Source: Lactarius indigo
Taxonomy: Eukaryota > Basidiomycota > Agaricomycetes > Russulales > Russulaceae
Reading direction: 5' to 3'
Length of the DNA stretch: 64,000 bases
NCBI GenBank assembly: GCA_025766275.1
Contig: JAFKAC010000158.1
Location: forward strand, 41,108 to 105,107
Positions 29,101-41,544 of this stretch are shown here, piece after piece; within the stretch, counting starts at the first letter, position 1, and each line of letters begins with the position of its first letter. The position numbers were made by a program, and so were the translations under genes. The notes under the pieces are model-generated. The model had not been told where the DNA came from and did not search any database. It worked only from the letters and a program-made list of their open reading frames with translations.

Positions 29101-29947
29101 AAGGATACAGGTTTAAAAATCGCAGTAGACGATTCAACACAGCACGACCCAAGTTTGGGTATTCGCTTGCAAGAAGGGGCGCGGATGGAAAGGTGAGGAG
29201 AAGCGAAAGGACCGACGCGTACTCGATCTGTTCCACGGATACTGGGTAAGGCTGGATACGCTGAATATTGCTCCGCGTCATTGAAGGTTCCGGAGTCCTG
29301 CTTCCCTCGCCTCTCCTTCGCTTTCTAGTTTCGGCTGTGGACACAGGGGAGTCCCCATCTTCGTCGTCTTCTATAACAGAATCTGACCCAGCCTCCGTTC
29401 CAATGGTATCATCGTTCTCGATATCTTCAGTCAGCTTCTTTCTCAGAGAGTCCCCCAAAACCACGTTGAAACCTGTCTCCACCAGTTTTACCCACATGTC
29501 ATCGTCGATGTGTTCCAGATGAGGTGGATAGTCTAACACACATCGTATAGCCTTTGCGTAGTCCAGTGCAATGGGGAGAAAAAGTTTCCCTTGATGGGAA
29601 CTGGTTTGCACGAGATGATTAAGCAAAGCTTTGACAACATTCTTGTGGGTTAGCTGATGGACACTTCGCTCTGTCAACCACCGAACAGCAGATGCCGCCT
29701 CTGCAACCCTCTTTTTAGCGGCAGAAGCGGATTTGGACCCGCGAGTAACCGATGACTTTTCAGCGAGGACGGCTGCGAATAGTGCCTGGAATAAAGCTAG
29801 CCATCCTAGACGCTTGGGGGAATTGTCAAGTTCAGCGACAACACCGTCGCGAGCGAGAGCAGCGCGAAGGGATGATATCGCAGCCTGCCTTTCCTTGATC
29901 CCGTTTGACTTCAGCTGCTCGATGAGAGAATTGATAGTTCTGTGCAT
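20191..29947 (-). CDS. TEL1: Tel1/ATM-type PIKK checkpoint kinase
   Basis: A giant gene of roughly 3,000 residues with long exons (28592-29947, 26167-28563, 23107-26151, 22627-23061, 21237-22607 and shorter ones) and short introns. The N terminus has the TAN region ([15 protein letters not shown], then [14 protein letters not shown]). A long HEAT-repeat solenoid and a FAT domain follow. The kinase domain shows [30 protein letters not shown] (catalytic Asp in DRH) and the metal-binding Asp in [12 protein letters not shown]. The FATC tail ([19 protein letters not shown]) is completed by a 20-nt last exon, 20191-20210, giving GWSPHM. Tel1 is recruited by Mre11-Rad50-Nbs1 to breaks and telomere ends. 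I prefer the ATG at 29947 (MHRTINS); another in-frame start lies at 29989. Internal exon edges are approximate. Confidence 0.93.
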
Positions 29948-31325
29948 GGGAAACTCATGGACGAGTTGGAAGAATGTACGAACGACCAATCATGGGCCTG
30001 CTTCTAAGATGACTAATCTATTGCATTTTGTTTGGCTCCCAAATTATGTGTTTGTGTTCCGTTTATTCTCTTTCTTCGCTATGTTCATTGACCTCGTACT
30101 CAATTCCATTCAAGTGTTCATTCAAACTGTGAAACCCGCCTCATTGACGAACCCCTTTCGGTAATGGCCTCTTTCTGCCCGGGCAGTGCTTATACACCAC
30201 CCTGCTCCGGTTCTGGTGAACGGCCAAGAGGAATTCATTTGCCCGTCTAATCAACGGGCAGATTGGTGCTTGAGAAGTGCAGATTTTTTTTCTGTAATCT
30301 CTGTCACGGTTTTTAGCCACCGCACAGCCTACGTGTACCTCGTCGCTTTTATGGAATACATTATTATCCGTCTACTATTTTACTGCGATGGACTCGTCAC
30401 TCGACCGATCATCTTCGCCAAACAACAGTGCTCAATATGTTGCCGAGAAGATATGTATCACATCTCTTGTTCTAAAACGTGTTTAGGGGCACTATTTACC
30501 AGGGATTTGAGTAAAAGTGGACCCTGTGTCGGAATGAGGTCCGACTCGGATCCATCCATAACGACGCGTTCCTCATAGGAGCAGGGATGACGACAAAACA
30601 TTCGTGATCAAGATGATGTCACTCCTACTTGGGCTCTCACAAAGGGGTGTTAACCGAACAATATGTCGTCTGTTCTCCCTATGTTAGACTCCGAGAGGTG
30701 GGCTCAAAGCACCGACGAATGAAGTGCATTGGGAGTATTATTTCTCAGACTTAGAGGGAGATGGATAAGTTACAGTAATAGCTACTCTTGGAAGACAACC
30801 CCTGCAGCTCGCCCTGCAGTGAACTAGTGAACAAGTGCGCTGAGTTGTATCAGTTGTAGTCCGATCACTGACGCGAACGGTCACTCCACGTGATCATGTC
30901 GTGTCAGTGGGGATCTGCCAAGGAACCTGCCTGCTGCGATGGCCACATTCCGTTGGCAGATACAGTAGCGGACAGGGTTGCATTGTTAAAAATTTGGTTA
31001 CAAACATTGCCTTGTCTTTCCAAAGAAAGACCTAGCGTATGATAATTGGATAGTATGCGAATAACGATGGGGCAAGCCAAGCTGGTCCGTTCCGGTGCCC
31101 CGAACATGGTGTTTGATTGGTCATACCAATTACTGTAATAGGCTACGCAAACTAAACGCTCGAGGAGATCGAGGATATGGATCGCTGACGTAATTTACGA
31201 CATTGTGTTTGGGGATTGGGGTTTGCCCCAGAACCGAAGAACGACAACGGGGACGATATTTGCGTTCTTACTCAAAAAAGAGCACCTTCATCTTTTGACC
31301 AGCATTCAGCCTTTCCCCCCCAGAC
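29948..31325. other. Divergent promoter region, TEL1 and ACC1
   Basis: About 1.4 kb between divergent start codons, with no supportable gene. It contains one ACGCGT at 30564-30569, more than 600 nt from the TEL1 start, which could be chance. A CT-rich stretch precedes the ACC1 start codon. Confidence 0.5.
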
Positions 31326-34300
31326 ATGGCTACTTACGACCACTCCAAAGTTTCCCACTTTATTGGTTCATCTTCATCTTAATCCACGATCGGTCAATAT
31401 CTCATTCGTATATTTCTAGGCGGCAACTCGCTTGACAAGGCCCCTGCGGGTCGTATCCATGACTTTGTTAAAGCCAATGGTGGTCATACGGTCATTACCA
31501 AGGTGAGCTCTTCGAATATATCATCCTATCGCTCACCGAATACTGAACTCGAAATTAGGTTCTCATCGCTAACAATGGTATAGATGCATTGTCCTTTATG
31601 TTGGTGTATGCGTTGACATCTTTTCTAGGTATCGCCGCTGTGAAGGAGATTCGGTCCGTCAGACAATGGAGCTACGAAACATTTGGCGATGATCGCGCTG
31701 TTGAATTCACGGTAATGGCCACTCCAGAGGATCTCAAGGTCAACGCGGAATACATTCGTATGGCAGACCGATACGTGGAAGTCCCCGGAGGCACAAATAA
31801 CCACAATTATGCCAACGTAGACCTTATTGTCGATGTGGCTGAACGTGCGGGGGTACACGCCGTATGGGCTGGTTGGGGCCACGCTTCTGAAAACCCGCGC
31901 CTACCCGAGTCTCTCGCTGCAAGCAAAAACAAGATCGTCTTTATCGGACCCCCGGGTAGTGCCATGCGAAGCTTGGGGGATAAAATCTCAAGTACGATAG
32001 TTGCGCAGAGCGCCGACGTCCCTACAATGGCGTGGTCGGGAACCGGCATTTCCGATACGGTATTATCGGATAGCGGCTTCGTTACCGTCCCCGATGATGC
32101 TTACCAGGCCGCTTGTGTAACAAGTGTTGAGGAAGGCTTGCAGAGGGCGGAGCAGATTGGCTGGCCTGTTATGATTAAAGCTAGCGAAGGCGGTGGGGGG
32201 AAAGGAATCCGAAAGGTTGATTCGCCCGAAGGCTTCAAGAACGCTTTCAACGCTGTCGTGGGTGAAATCCCAGGTACGTACATCTTAACGAAGCTTGGGT
32301 GGGTGCTTATACTTGGTGTCATGTTTTAGGTTCGCCAATTTTCATCATGAAGCTGGCTGGCCAGGCTCGCCATCTAGAAGTACAACTCTTGGCAGATCAG
32401 TACGGAAACGCTATCTCTCTGTTTGGTCGCGACTGCTCGGTTCAGCGCCGCCATCAAAAGATTATTGAGGAGGCTCCTGTTACAATCGCAAACCCTGACA
32501 AATTCGAAGAGATGGAGCGCGCCGCCGTCCGGTTAGCCAAGCTCGTTGGGTATGTCAGTGCTGGCACTGTCGAATGTGGGTAACACTTTCTTAAAATCTA
32601 TGCGGTCTTATCTGAGTCCTTTTTTTAAATAGACCTCTACAGTCATGCAGAAGACGTATTCTACTTCCTCGAACTCAATCCACGTCTTCAGGTTGAGCAC
32701 CCAACTACCGAAATGGTGACGGGCGTAAATCTTCCTGCTGCTCAACTCCTTGTGGCCATGGGCATTCCACTTCACCGTATCAAGACTATTCGCCAACTGT
32801 ATGGCGTTGCACCTCATGGCACATCGGAGATCGACTTTGATATGGTCAAGCCGGAGTCGAACCAGCTACAACGCAAGCCCCGCCCCAAGGGTCACGTCGT
32901 CGCTGTTCGTATCACTGCAGAAAATCCCGACGCCGGTTTCAAGCCGTCTTCTGGAGCGCTGCAAGAACTCAACTTCCGCTCTAGCACCAACGTTTGGGGA
33001 TACTTCTCTGTCAACAGCGCTGGCGGGCTTCACGAGTTCGCTGACTCTCAGTTCGGCCACATCTTCGCTTATGGTCAAGACCGATCCGAGAGCCGGAAGA
33101 ACATGGTGGTTGCACTTAAAGAGCTCAGCATTCGCGGGGACTTCCGCACCACCGTCGAATATCTCATCAAGTTGTTAGAGCTTCAGGCGTTCGAAGAGAA
33201 TACCATAACAACTGGCTGGCTCGACTCACTCATCAGTAGCAAGTTGACGGCTGAGCGTCCCGACAATACCCTTGCCGTCATCTGTGGTGCAGTCACTAAG
33301 GCTCATCTCGCGTCCGAGGCATGTTGGACCGAATACAAGCGTATCCTTGATAAGGGTCAAGTCCCTTCGCGCGATGTCCTTCGAACGGTCTTTGGCGTCG
33401 ACTTCATCTATGAGAACACTCGCTATTCCTTCACGGCTACCCGTTCCTCCCGCACTGCGTGGACCCTTTACCTTAATGGCGGCCACACCTCCGTTGGTGC
33501 CCGTCCACTTGCGGATGGCGGGCTTCTTGTACTCCTCGATGACAAAAGTCACTCGGTTTACTGGCGCGAGGAGGTCGGAGCTCTGCGTCTTATGGTGGAT
33601 GCGAAGACATGCCTCATCGAGCAAGAGAATGATCCTACTCAATTGCGTAGCCCCAGCCCTGGAAAGCTTGTTCGTTTCTTGGTCGATAGTGGTGACCACG
33701 TCAATGCCGGTGACCCCTATGCCGAAATCGAAGTTATGAAGATGTACATGCCCCTTGTGGCCTCGGAAGATGGCGTCGTCAACTTCGTTAAGCAGCCTGG
33801 AGTTTCTCTAGAGCCGGGTGATATTCTCGGAATTCTCACTCTCGACGATCCTGCCCGCGTGAAACACGCGAAACCATTTGACGCCCTCCTCCCTTCCTTT
33901 GGTCCACCCGGTGTTAGTGTCAACAAGCCCAATCAGCTTCTCGCTGGGTACATCGACGTTTTATCGAACATTCTTGAAGGATTCGACAATCAGCCCGTCA
34001 TGGCATCATCCCTCAAGGGCCTCACAGACGTGCTGAAGGACCCAGAACTTCCCCACGCCGAAACGTCCGCAATTCTTTCCACCCTCTCCGGTCGTCTGCC
34101 ATCCAAACTCGAGGAACAAGTCCGCAATGCCATTGAAGCTTCCAAATCCAAAGGTTCTACTTCTGAATTCCCTGCGCCGCGGTTGAAAAAGATTCTCGAC
34201 CACTACTTACAGGACAACGTACAACCTCAAGACCGTTCATCACTTCGCACTCAGCTCGGTCCCCTATTTGATACCGTCGAGCGCTACATTGGCGGGCTCA

Positions 34301-37300
34301 AAGCTCACGAAGTGCGCGTGATGGCTGACCTCCTAGCACGATATGCGGATACAGAGAAGCTATTTGGCGGTAGTATCGAGGCTCGTGTCCTCAGCTTACG
34401 GGAGCAGCACAAAGATGACCTCGACAAGGTGGTTTCGCTTGTCCTCAGCCACATCAAAGCACAAAGCAAGGCGAAGCTCATACTCGCGATTCTCGATCAT
34501 GTCAAGAAAACTGGCCTTCCCGTATCCAATTCTGAAAGCCCTCTTTTCGACGTTATCCGCAACCTCGCCGCTCTCGAAGGCCGGTCGTCGACTCAGGTTT
34601 CGCTCAAGGCACGGGAGGTCTTGATCGCGGGTCAGATGCCATCCTATGAAGAGCGCCTGATACAGATGGAAGCGGTCCTTAAAGCTTCCGTGGGTAATAC
34701 ATATTATGGCGAGACTGGTCTCAACCAGAACAAGTACGTCCCGAGTGGCATTCTGGCGACGTATTGTGATCTTACAAGTTATTAGGACACCGGCAGCGGA
34801 GGTCCTCAGAGAACTGAGCGACTCGAGGTATACCGTATTCGACGTACTCCCTGCGTTCTTTGCGAACACGGACCCCTGGGTTACTCTAGGTGCGCTGCCC
34901 CCCAATGTCTACTGGTGCATTATCCACTAATCACTTTCCAAAGCTGCTTTCGAAGTTTACGTGCGCCGAGCGTACCGTGCATATACCCTCCTTTCCATCG
35001 ATCATGAAGAGGGTGATGGCACAGATGATGGCGAAGCCCCCAGTATTGTGACTTGGAGGTTCAACCTCGGCCAGTCACACTCCCCGCCGCAAACCCCACG
35101 TCTGGATAAATCGGGGTACGTTCATAAACTTACATTGACCAACAGCCAGCTTAAATTGGCACTTAGGGAATTACCTCGTCGCCACGGCTCTGTTAGCGAC
35201 CTCACGTACATGATAAATCGTAATCAGTCTCAGCCCGTTCGGACCGGTGCCATCGCCTCTTTCGCGAACTTGGATGCACTTACCCGTGGCTTTGAACACG
35301 TCGCCGAAACTCTTCCACTCTTTGACGAAGCGGAACACCGCCAGCGCTATGGTACCGCCAGTCTACCTCCGAATGTCCTGAACCTGGCCCTCCGAATTTT
35401 CGACGGAGCCGATGACACGTCAGATGCCGAATGGGCGGAAAGGATCTCCGTCTTTTGCAACAACCGGAAGCAGATACTTGCTCAACGGGGCGTTCGTCGC
35501 GTGTCTGTTGTGCTCTGCCGACGTGGACAATATCCATTTTACTACACTCTTCGCGACAAGAACGGCGTTTGGCAAGAAGAACAGGCGATTCGTAACATCG
35601 AACCCGCCTTGGCATTCCAACTTGAGCTCAGCCGCCTGTCCAACTACAACTTGGAGCCGTGCTTCGTTGAGAGCAAGCAGATCCACATCTATCATGGCGT
35701 CGCTCGCGAGAATCAGCTCGACCATCGTTTCTTCATCCGTGCTCTCATCCGCCCTGGCCGCCTTCGTGACACTATGAGTACGGCTGATTACCTTATCTCA
35801 GAGACGGATCGTCGCGTCACCAGTATCCTGGACGCACTGGAGGTCGTCAGTGTCAAGTACCGGAACTCGGACTGCAATCATATCTTCATGAACTTCATCT
35901 ACAACCTCTCGGTCACTTATGAAGACGTCTTGGCAGCGGTTTCTGGTTTCATTGAACGCCATGGCAAGCGCCTGTGGCGACTTCATGTTACCAGCTCAGA
36001 GATCCGCATTGCCCTAGAAGACGGTGATGGCAATGTCACACCCATTCGCTGCATTATCGAGAATGTCTCCGGTTTCATTGTCAACTTCCATGGGTACCAA
36101 GAGATCACCACAGATAAAGGCACGACTATACTGAAGTCAATTGGAGAGAAGGGTCCCCTACATTTGCAACCCGTTAACCTGCCTTATTCGACGAAAGAGT
36201 CCCTTCAACCGAAGCGGTACCAGGCGCATCTCATCGGCACTACTTACGTGTACGATTTCCCGGATCTCTTCTCGAAAGCACTACAGAACGTCTGGACGAA
36301 GGCACGTGCAAATGACCTATCACTGTCGCCTCCTAGGACGTATCTAGAGTCAAAGGAACTCGTGCTGGATGAGAACGACCAACTTGTGGAAGTTGACCGC
36401 GCTCCAGGCAACAACACATTCGGGATGGTTGGCTGGGTATTCACTTTATACACCCCCGAATATCCCAGCGGCCGCAGCATAGTTGTTATAGCAAATGACA
36501 TCACCTACAAGATTGGCTCGTTCGGTCCGACGGAAGACCAGTACTTTTACTTGGTAACACAATACGCGCGCGCCCGCGGGCTTCCCCGTGTCTATCTTTC
36601 CGCAAACTCAGGTGCCCGCATTGGCCTTGGCGAAGAAGCGCTCAACCTATTTTCGGCCGCATGGATCGACGAGGACCACCCAGAAAAGGGCTTTAATTAC
36701 CTCTACCTTACACCCGAAAATTATTTGAAGCTTCAGTCGAAGTTCGCCGGTGCTGTCCGGACGGAGGAGATCCAAGATAGCGGCGAACGTCGCCACAAGA
36801 TTACTGATATTATTGGCCTTCAGGACGGTCTCGGTGTTGAGTCGCTGAAAGGTTCCGGTCTCATCGCCGGCGAGACCTCTCGTGCCTACGACGACATCTT
36901 CACTATCACTCTTGTTACCGCCCGCTCTGTTGGCATAGGTGCTTATCTCGTCCGTCTTGGGGAGCGTGCAGTCCAAGTCGAAGGCCAGCCCATCATTCTC
37001 ACCGGTGCCCCTGCCCTTAATAAAGTCCTCGGTCGGGAAGTCTACACATCCAACTTGCAGCTCGGTGGTACACAAATCATGTTTAAAAATGGCGTTTCCC
37101 ATCTCACTGCTAGTAGCGACTTGGAAGGGGCCACGCATATCCTGGAGTGGTTGTCATATGTCCCTGCCGCCAAAGGCGAAACTCTCCCGATTCGTGATTC
37201 CGTCGACACCTGGGACCGCGAGATCGGCTATGTCCCACCCAAGGGCCCATACGACCCTCGTTGGTTCATCGAGGGCAAGGACGACGAGGCTACAAACGAA

Positions 37301-38568
37301 TGGCTCAGTGGCTTCTTCGACAAGGGCTCTTTCCAAGAAACCCTCAGCGGCTGGGCGCAAACAGTTGTTGTCGGTCGTGCTCGCCTTGGTGGCATTCCGA
37401 TGGGTGTCATCGCCGTCGAAGCTCGCACTATCGAACGTGTCGTCCCTGCGGACCCTGCAAATCCTGCTTCGTTCGAACAGCGCATCATGGAGGCTGGCCA
37501 AGTGTGGTACCCGAATTCGGCGTATAAAACTGCCCAGGCGATCTTCGATTTCAACCGCGAAGGCCTACCGCTTATTGTATTTGCAAACTGGCGTGGCTTC
37601 TCTGGGGGCCAACAAGATATGTACGACGAGGTTCTTAAGCAAGGTTCAAAAATCGTAGATGGGCTGTCGGCGTACAAACAACCGGTATTCGTCTACATTG
37701 TGCCAAACGGAGAGCTCCGCGGTGGCGCTTGGGTCGTACTGGACCCATCGATCAATGCGGACGGACAGATGGAGATGTACGCGGATGTCGAGGCACGGGC
37801 TGGTGTACTTGAACCCGAGGGTATCGTCGAGATCAAGATGCGCCGTGACAAGATTGTTCAGTTGATGGAACGTATGGATTCCCAGTACGCCGCTCACAAG
37901 AGAGACAGCAAGGACGCATCCAAGTCATCAGAGGAACGCGCCGCCGCCGCCGACTCACTTGAGAAGCGTGAAGCGCTTCTTCAGCCGACGTACAAGCAAA
38001 TTGCGTTGTTGTACGCGGACCTTCATGAGTAAGTCGGTATTGCCGCTCGACATTTGCAGTACTCAATGCCTTCTATAGTCGTGCTGGTCGTATGGAAGCA
38101 AAGGGTTGCGCCAAGCCCGCCGTGTGGAAGGAAGCACGTCGTTACTTCTACTGGGCAACGCGTGCTCGTCTCGCGCGTTCGAATGCGCTTGCGCAACTCG
38201 CAGTTGCTGGTCCCAGCCAATCACGTGAATACCGCGAACGGTTACTAAACGACCTCTCTGGCGTCGATGAAAAGTCAGACCACCAAACGGTCGCACAAGC
38301 GCTTGAGACGCTCGATATCTCGTCCGCCGTAGCACAATTAAGGACCGAACATCTTCTCCAGCAATTACTCGGAGATCGCAAATCCTTAATTGATGGGTTT
38401 GTCCGACTGGTGGATGGCCTCACCGAAAATGAGAAGGCCACGGTGCTGGCTACACTCAAAAACACCAACACCTCTCCTAGTGCGTCAGATCTCTGCATAG
38501 TCCTTGTCTTGTCTATCTTGCTGATAATGGCGTACGCTATAGGTCCTCCCTCTTACACCACCGCTTGA
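31326..38568 (+). CDS. ACC1: Acetyl-CoA carboxylase, multidomain
   Basis: This enzyme makes malonyl-CoA from acetyl-CoA, bicarbonate and ATP, the committed step of fatty-acid synthesis in the cytosol. The gene encodes about 2,250 residues, normal for fungal Acc1. In order: biotin carboxylase ([19 protein letters not shown]-grasp loop [32 protein letters not shown]), biotin carboxyl carrier domain with the biotinylated lysine in EVMKMYMPL (about 33730), the central domain, and the two-part carboxyltransferase ([29 protein letters not shown]). The first exon is [14 protein letters not shown] from 31326, joined to [10 protein letters not shown]. The last intron leaves a tail of SPPSYTTA. The main carboxyltransferase exon runs to about 38032 without interruption. 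All regions expected of an active enzyme are present. Confidence 0.96.
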
Positions 38569-38868
38569 CCGTTATGAAATCCCATGAACCCTCTGTCGAT
38601 TGTAGCATATCACCCATATAGAATGTTCTGCTATAGACCTGTCGCATTACGTTTCTTAGTCACCGTTCATTAATATATGTCATAGCTCACTGAATTGGAA
38701 GCATTTCCCGAATTACGACACCCATTGCGAGCCGAATATCCGCCGGACCGGAGAGCCGAGTTCAGCAACAGTCACGGCACTTGGGGGGGCTCTGCCAGTA
38801 CCAAATCGAACTCACATACACCCTCCTGCGTCCATCATTTGTCTCCCTTCTGTAATCGTCCGTATACC

Positions 38869-40060
38869 ATGCCACCACAGCCTGGAGTCTTCCCCCTTCC
38901 ATATGCCTCCACTCACAAGGCCCGAGCAAATCCCACGGAAATTCACAATGGTACCACAGACGTTAGCACGGGCTATCTACCGCCCCAACATCATACAATA
39001 CACCACGCGTCCTCTGCCCTTCTCGCTGGCCCAAGTTCGCGGCCACACGGTACGTTTATTTAGCATTCCCATGACATGCATTCAGATTCGCTCATCCATC
39101 ACGTCGCAGGCGCTAACATCGATGATGGAAAGAAGGACCGAAGGCGGAAGGAGATCGTAGGGCGACTAGGAAAAGAGATGAACGATCGGCGCGACGAGTG
39201 CGTGTCTCCATTTCCCTCCCCCTCGTCACCCGCGTGTTTGAACTGGTAGCGTCTACGTCCAGCGGGCGCCAATGCGCCGAATCGATCTCCGCACTTCACA
39301 GCGTGGCCATGCAACTTGCCGCACGCCCAGAGACGCTTCCGTCATATACACTTCGCCTGTACCCTCTTTCTATTGAGCGTTCGGCGCTGCTCGCGCAATT
39401 GGCTGTGGAAGAACGAAATTCTCTCGAGAGCGCCGAGTCGGCCTACGAACTAGAACGGGAACGCGTCGAGGAGGAATGGAAACGCGGCCGAGATCGGATC
39501 CGAGAGCGGCTCCTCGAGGGTATCGAGGAGCGGAGACGTAGAGCACGAGACGAAAAAGACGGGGAGGGAACCGTTAGCGGTACGTGGACTATTCGTGTTA
39601 GGCAAAAAAAACGTGTGCGCCTGATGTATCGCGTGCAGAAGCGGCCCTTGATTCTCAGTCGCGTCCCCACATCACCCGCAAGCTTCGCAATAGACTAGGA
39701 ACGTCTCCTCCCCCAACACCTCTCGCGTCTCACCCTAATGGGGTTCCGAGTACCGCGGGCCCTACTCCTCCCGGACTCGTCACGAACCCTCATTCGCTCT
39801 CTGTCGACGAACTTCCCTCTCCCTTCCCTCTACCTCTCACCGCGACATCTCTACCCAACACGGCAGCTGGGAACTCGGGTGGAAACGGTGGCCGACGCCG
39901 TCCAAAGGGAGGAGGCTTTCAAGTCCAAGCAGTCGGAGGGCTCGGGAAAAGTGGTGCTAGTCTAACAGGGTGTAAAGAGACAGAGGTCGACAGTGACCTA
40001 GGAGAGATAAGGCGGGGTAACAAGCGACGAAGAGGCGGAGGTACCGTGATAAAGACGTAG
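38869..40060 (+). CDS. SDS3: Sds3-like subunit of a histone deacetylase complex
   Basis: Four exons (38869-39049, 39110-39197, 39263-39579, 39639-40060) join in frame to 335 residues. The core matches the Sds3/BRMS1-like family: DDGKKDRRRKEIVGRLGKEM, then MQLAARPETLPSYTLRLYPL and a long charged helix with RERVEEEWKRGRDRIRERLL that should form a coiled coil. Sds3 is a structural subunit of the Rpd3L/Sin3 corepressor complex. The C-terminal third is a Pro/Ser-rich, then Gly/Arg-rich low-complexity tail ending in a basic patch (GNKRRRGGG), a plausible nuclear localisation signal. It starts 300 nt after the ACC1 stop on the same strand. Assignment rests on the helical core; the flanks are not conserved enough to help. 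Confidence 0.82.
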
Positions 40061-40293
40061 CGATATCGTGAGATCATGCATTATGACTTCTTCCTCTGGG
40101 TCGTCGAAATATTCCCTAATTGTCTTTTGTGTGGGCACCGGAGACTACATTCCATCATTTTGTACATGGCCTATAGCGAGTGAGAATAACTCTGGTCATC
40201 AAACGCACTTTTACTATAAACAGAGGGTCGCGCGCCGCAATTTCCGTACGCTCTTTTTGCAACAGATAGGCTCAAGTCTGTTACTGTACCAAC

Positions 40294-41347
40294 ATGACCG
40301 GCCAACCTGAGGCACAACCAAAACGCCATTTTCCTCCCCTCTACAAGTCATCTGGGGATTCTTCCTCTGACCGTCTCGCTTTTTTCCATATTTTAGAACG
40401 TCTTAAGGTTAGCGCTCCCAGATCTGTTTGATTTGTCACTAAGCAGTCGGTCATCTCCTTCCCTTCATGTCGCAGACGCAAAAGCGGACGGGATGGGTCG
40501 ATAATAAAGTCCACCGTATCCTTTTTGAGTGCTGTTGATATTCTCTAACGCAGCTCGCAGATACCCAATCCCGAGAGGTGCAGTTTTTTTTCATCATCCA
40601 TCTCGTAGCTAATGCGTCACAGCATATCGGACCACATGTACCGAATGGCCGTGCTCGCCATGTGCGTGTCAGATCAGACACTGGACATCTCAAAGTATTG
40701 TGCCGGACGGTTTTTTTAAATGCCGTGAACGCCCCCGTTGATGTAACGTCGAGATGTGTCATGATGGCGATCGTCCATGATCTAGCCGAAGCTCAAGGTG
40801 CGGGGGTGATGGTCGTCGTCGCGACTATCCACTTACGTCTTCCTTCCGCCCCAGTCGGCGATATCGCACCCCGAGAGGGCATTCCGAAGGCGGAAAAGCA
40901 GCGGCGTGAATCCGTACGTCTCTTCAGCACGGTTCGCCTTCGCTTGCGTTATACGATCTGGTCGCTGGCTGTAGGAGGCCATGCAAAACTTCGTGCACGA
41001 GATGCTACACGATAGTCCCGCCGCGCTGAAGATCATGGCACTATGGAAGGAGTACGAAGACCAGGCAACTCCGGAGGCCCACTTTGTCAAAGGTGAATTT
41101 CCATGGTTTTTTTTTTGCTCACGCTACAGAGTTCTAATACGCCGCGCTAGACCTTGATCGGTTCGAGATGGCGGCGCAGGCACTAGAGTACGAGCGGGCA
41201 CACGATTCCCAAACTCTGCAGACGTTTTTTGACAGCAGTATTCCGTTTATACGACATACAGAAGTACGCGAGTGGGGGGTAGATCTTTTACGCGAGCGAG
41301 AGGAGACGCTCGCCAGAAAGGAACGTCCACCTGATGTTTGGTTGTAA
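40294..41347 (+). CDS. HDDC2: HD-domain 5'-nucleotidase (HDDC2/YfbR type)
   Basis: Eight small exons (40294-40407, 40476-40508, 40561-40577, 40623-40709, 40754-40797, 40855-40913, 40975-41092, 41151-41347) join in frame to 222 residues. The HD-domain metal site is visible: His in SISDHMYRMA, the His-Asp pair in MAIVHDLAEAQVGDI, and the later acidic residues in QNFVHEMLH and LDRFEMAAQALEYE. Family members remove phosphate from deoxynucleoside 5'-monophosphates and are cytosolic nucleotide-pool enzymes. The yeast relatives are YGK1 and YBR242W. Exon 3 is only 17 nt. The gene is convergent with the ATIC gene, 197 nt apart. Confidence 0.88.
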
Positions 41348-41544
41348 CCTATGCATGGTCGGTTCACACACCTCAGACGTTATATCGAATACCTTTTCGT
41401 GCATCCAATGGGCTTAGGTCAAGTGGCGGATTGCTCCTCATCAAGAATGAATGGACAAAATCAAGCAGCGCAAACTCGATTCGCTTTGGTGGCGGATGTA
41501 CAACATTGGGCCTAACTTACTATTTCTTTTAAATTGCGCGTTGT

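Noticed and set aside
29733..30578. Plus-strand open frames in the TEL1-ACC1 interval
   Set aside because: The first is antisense to the TEL1 N terminus and the second has no domain or conserved features.
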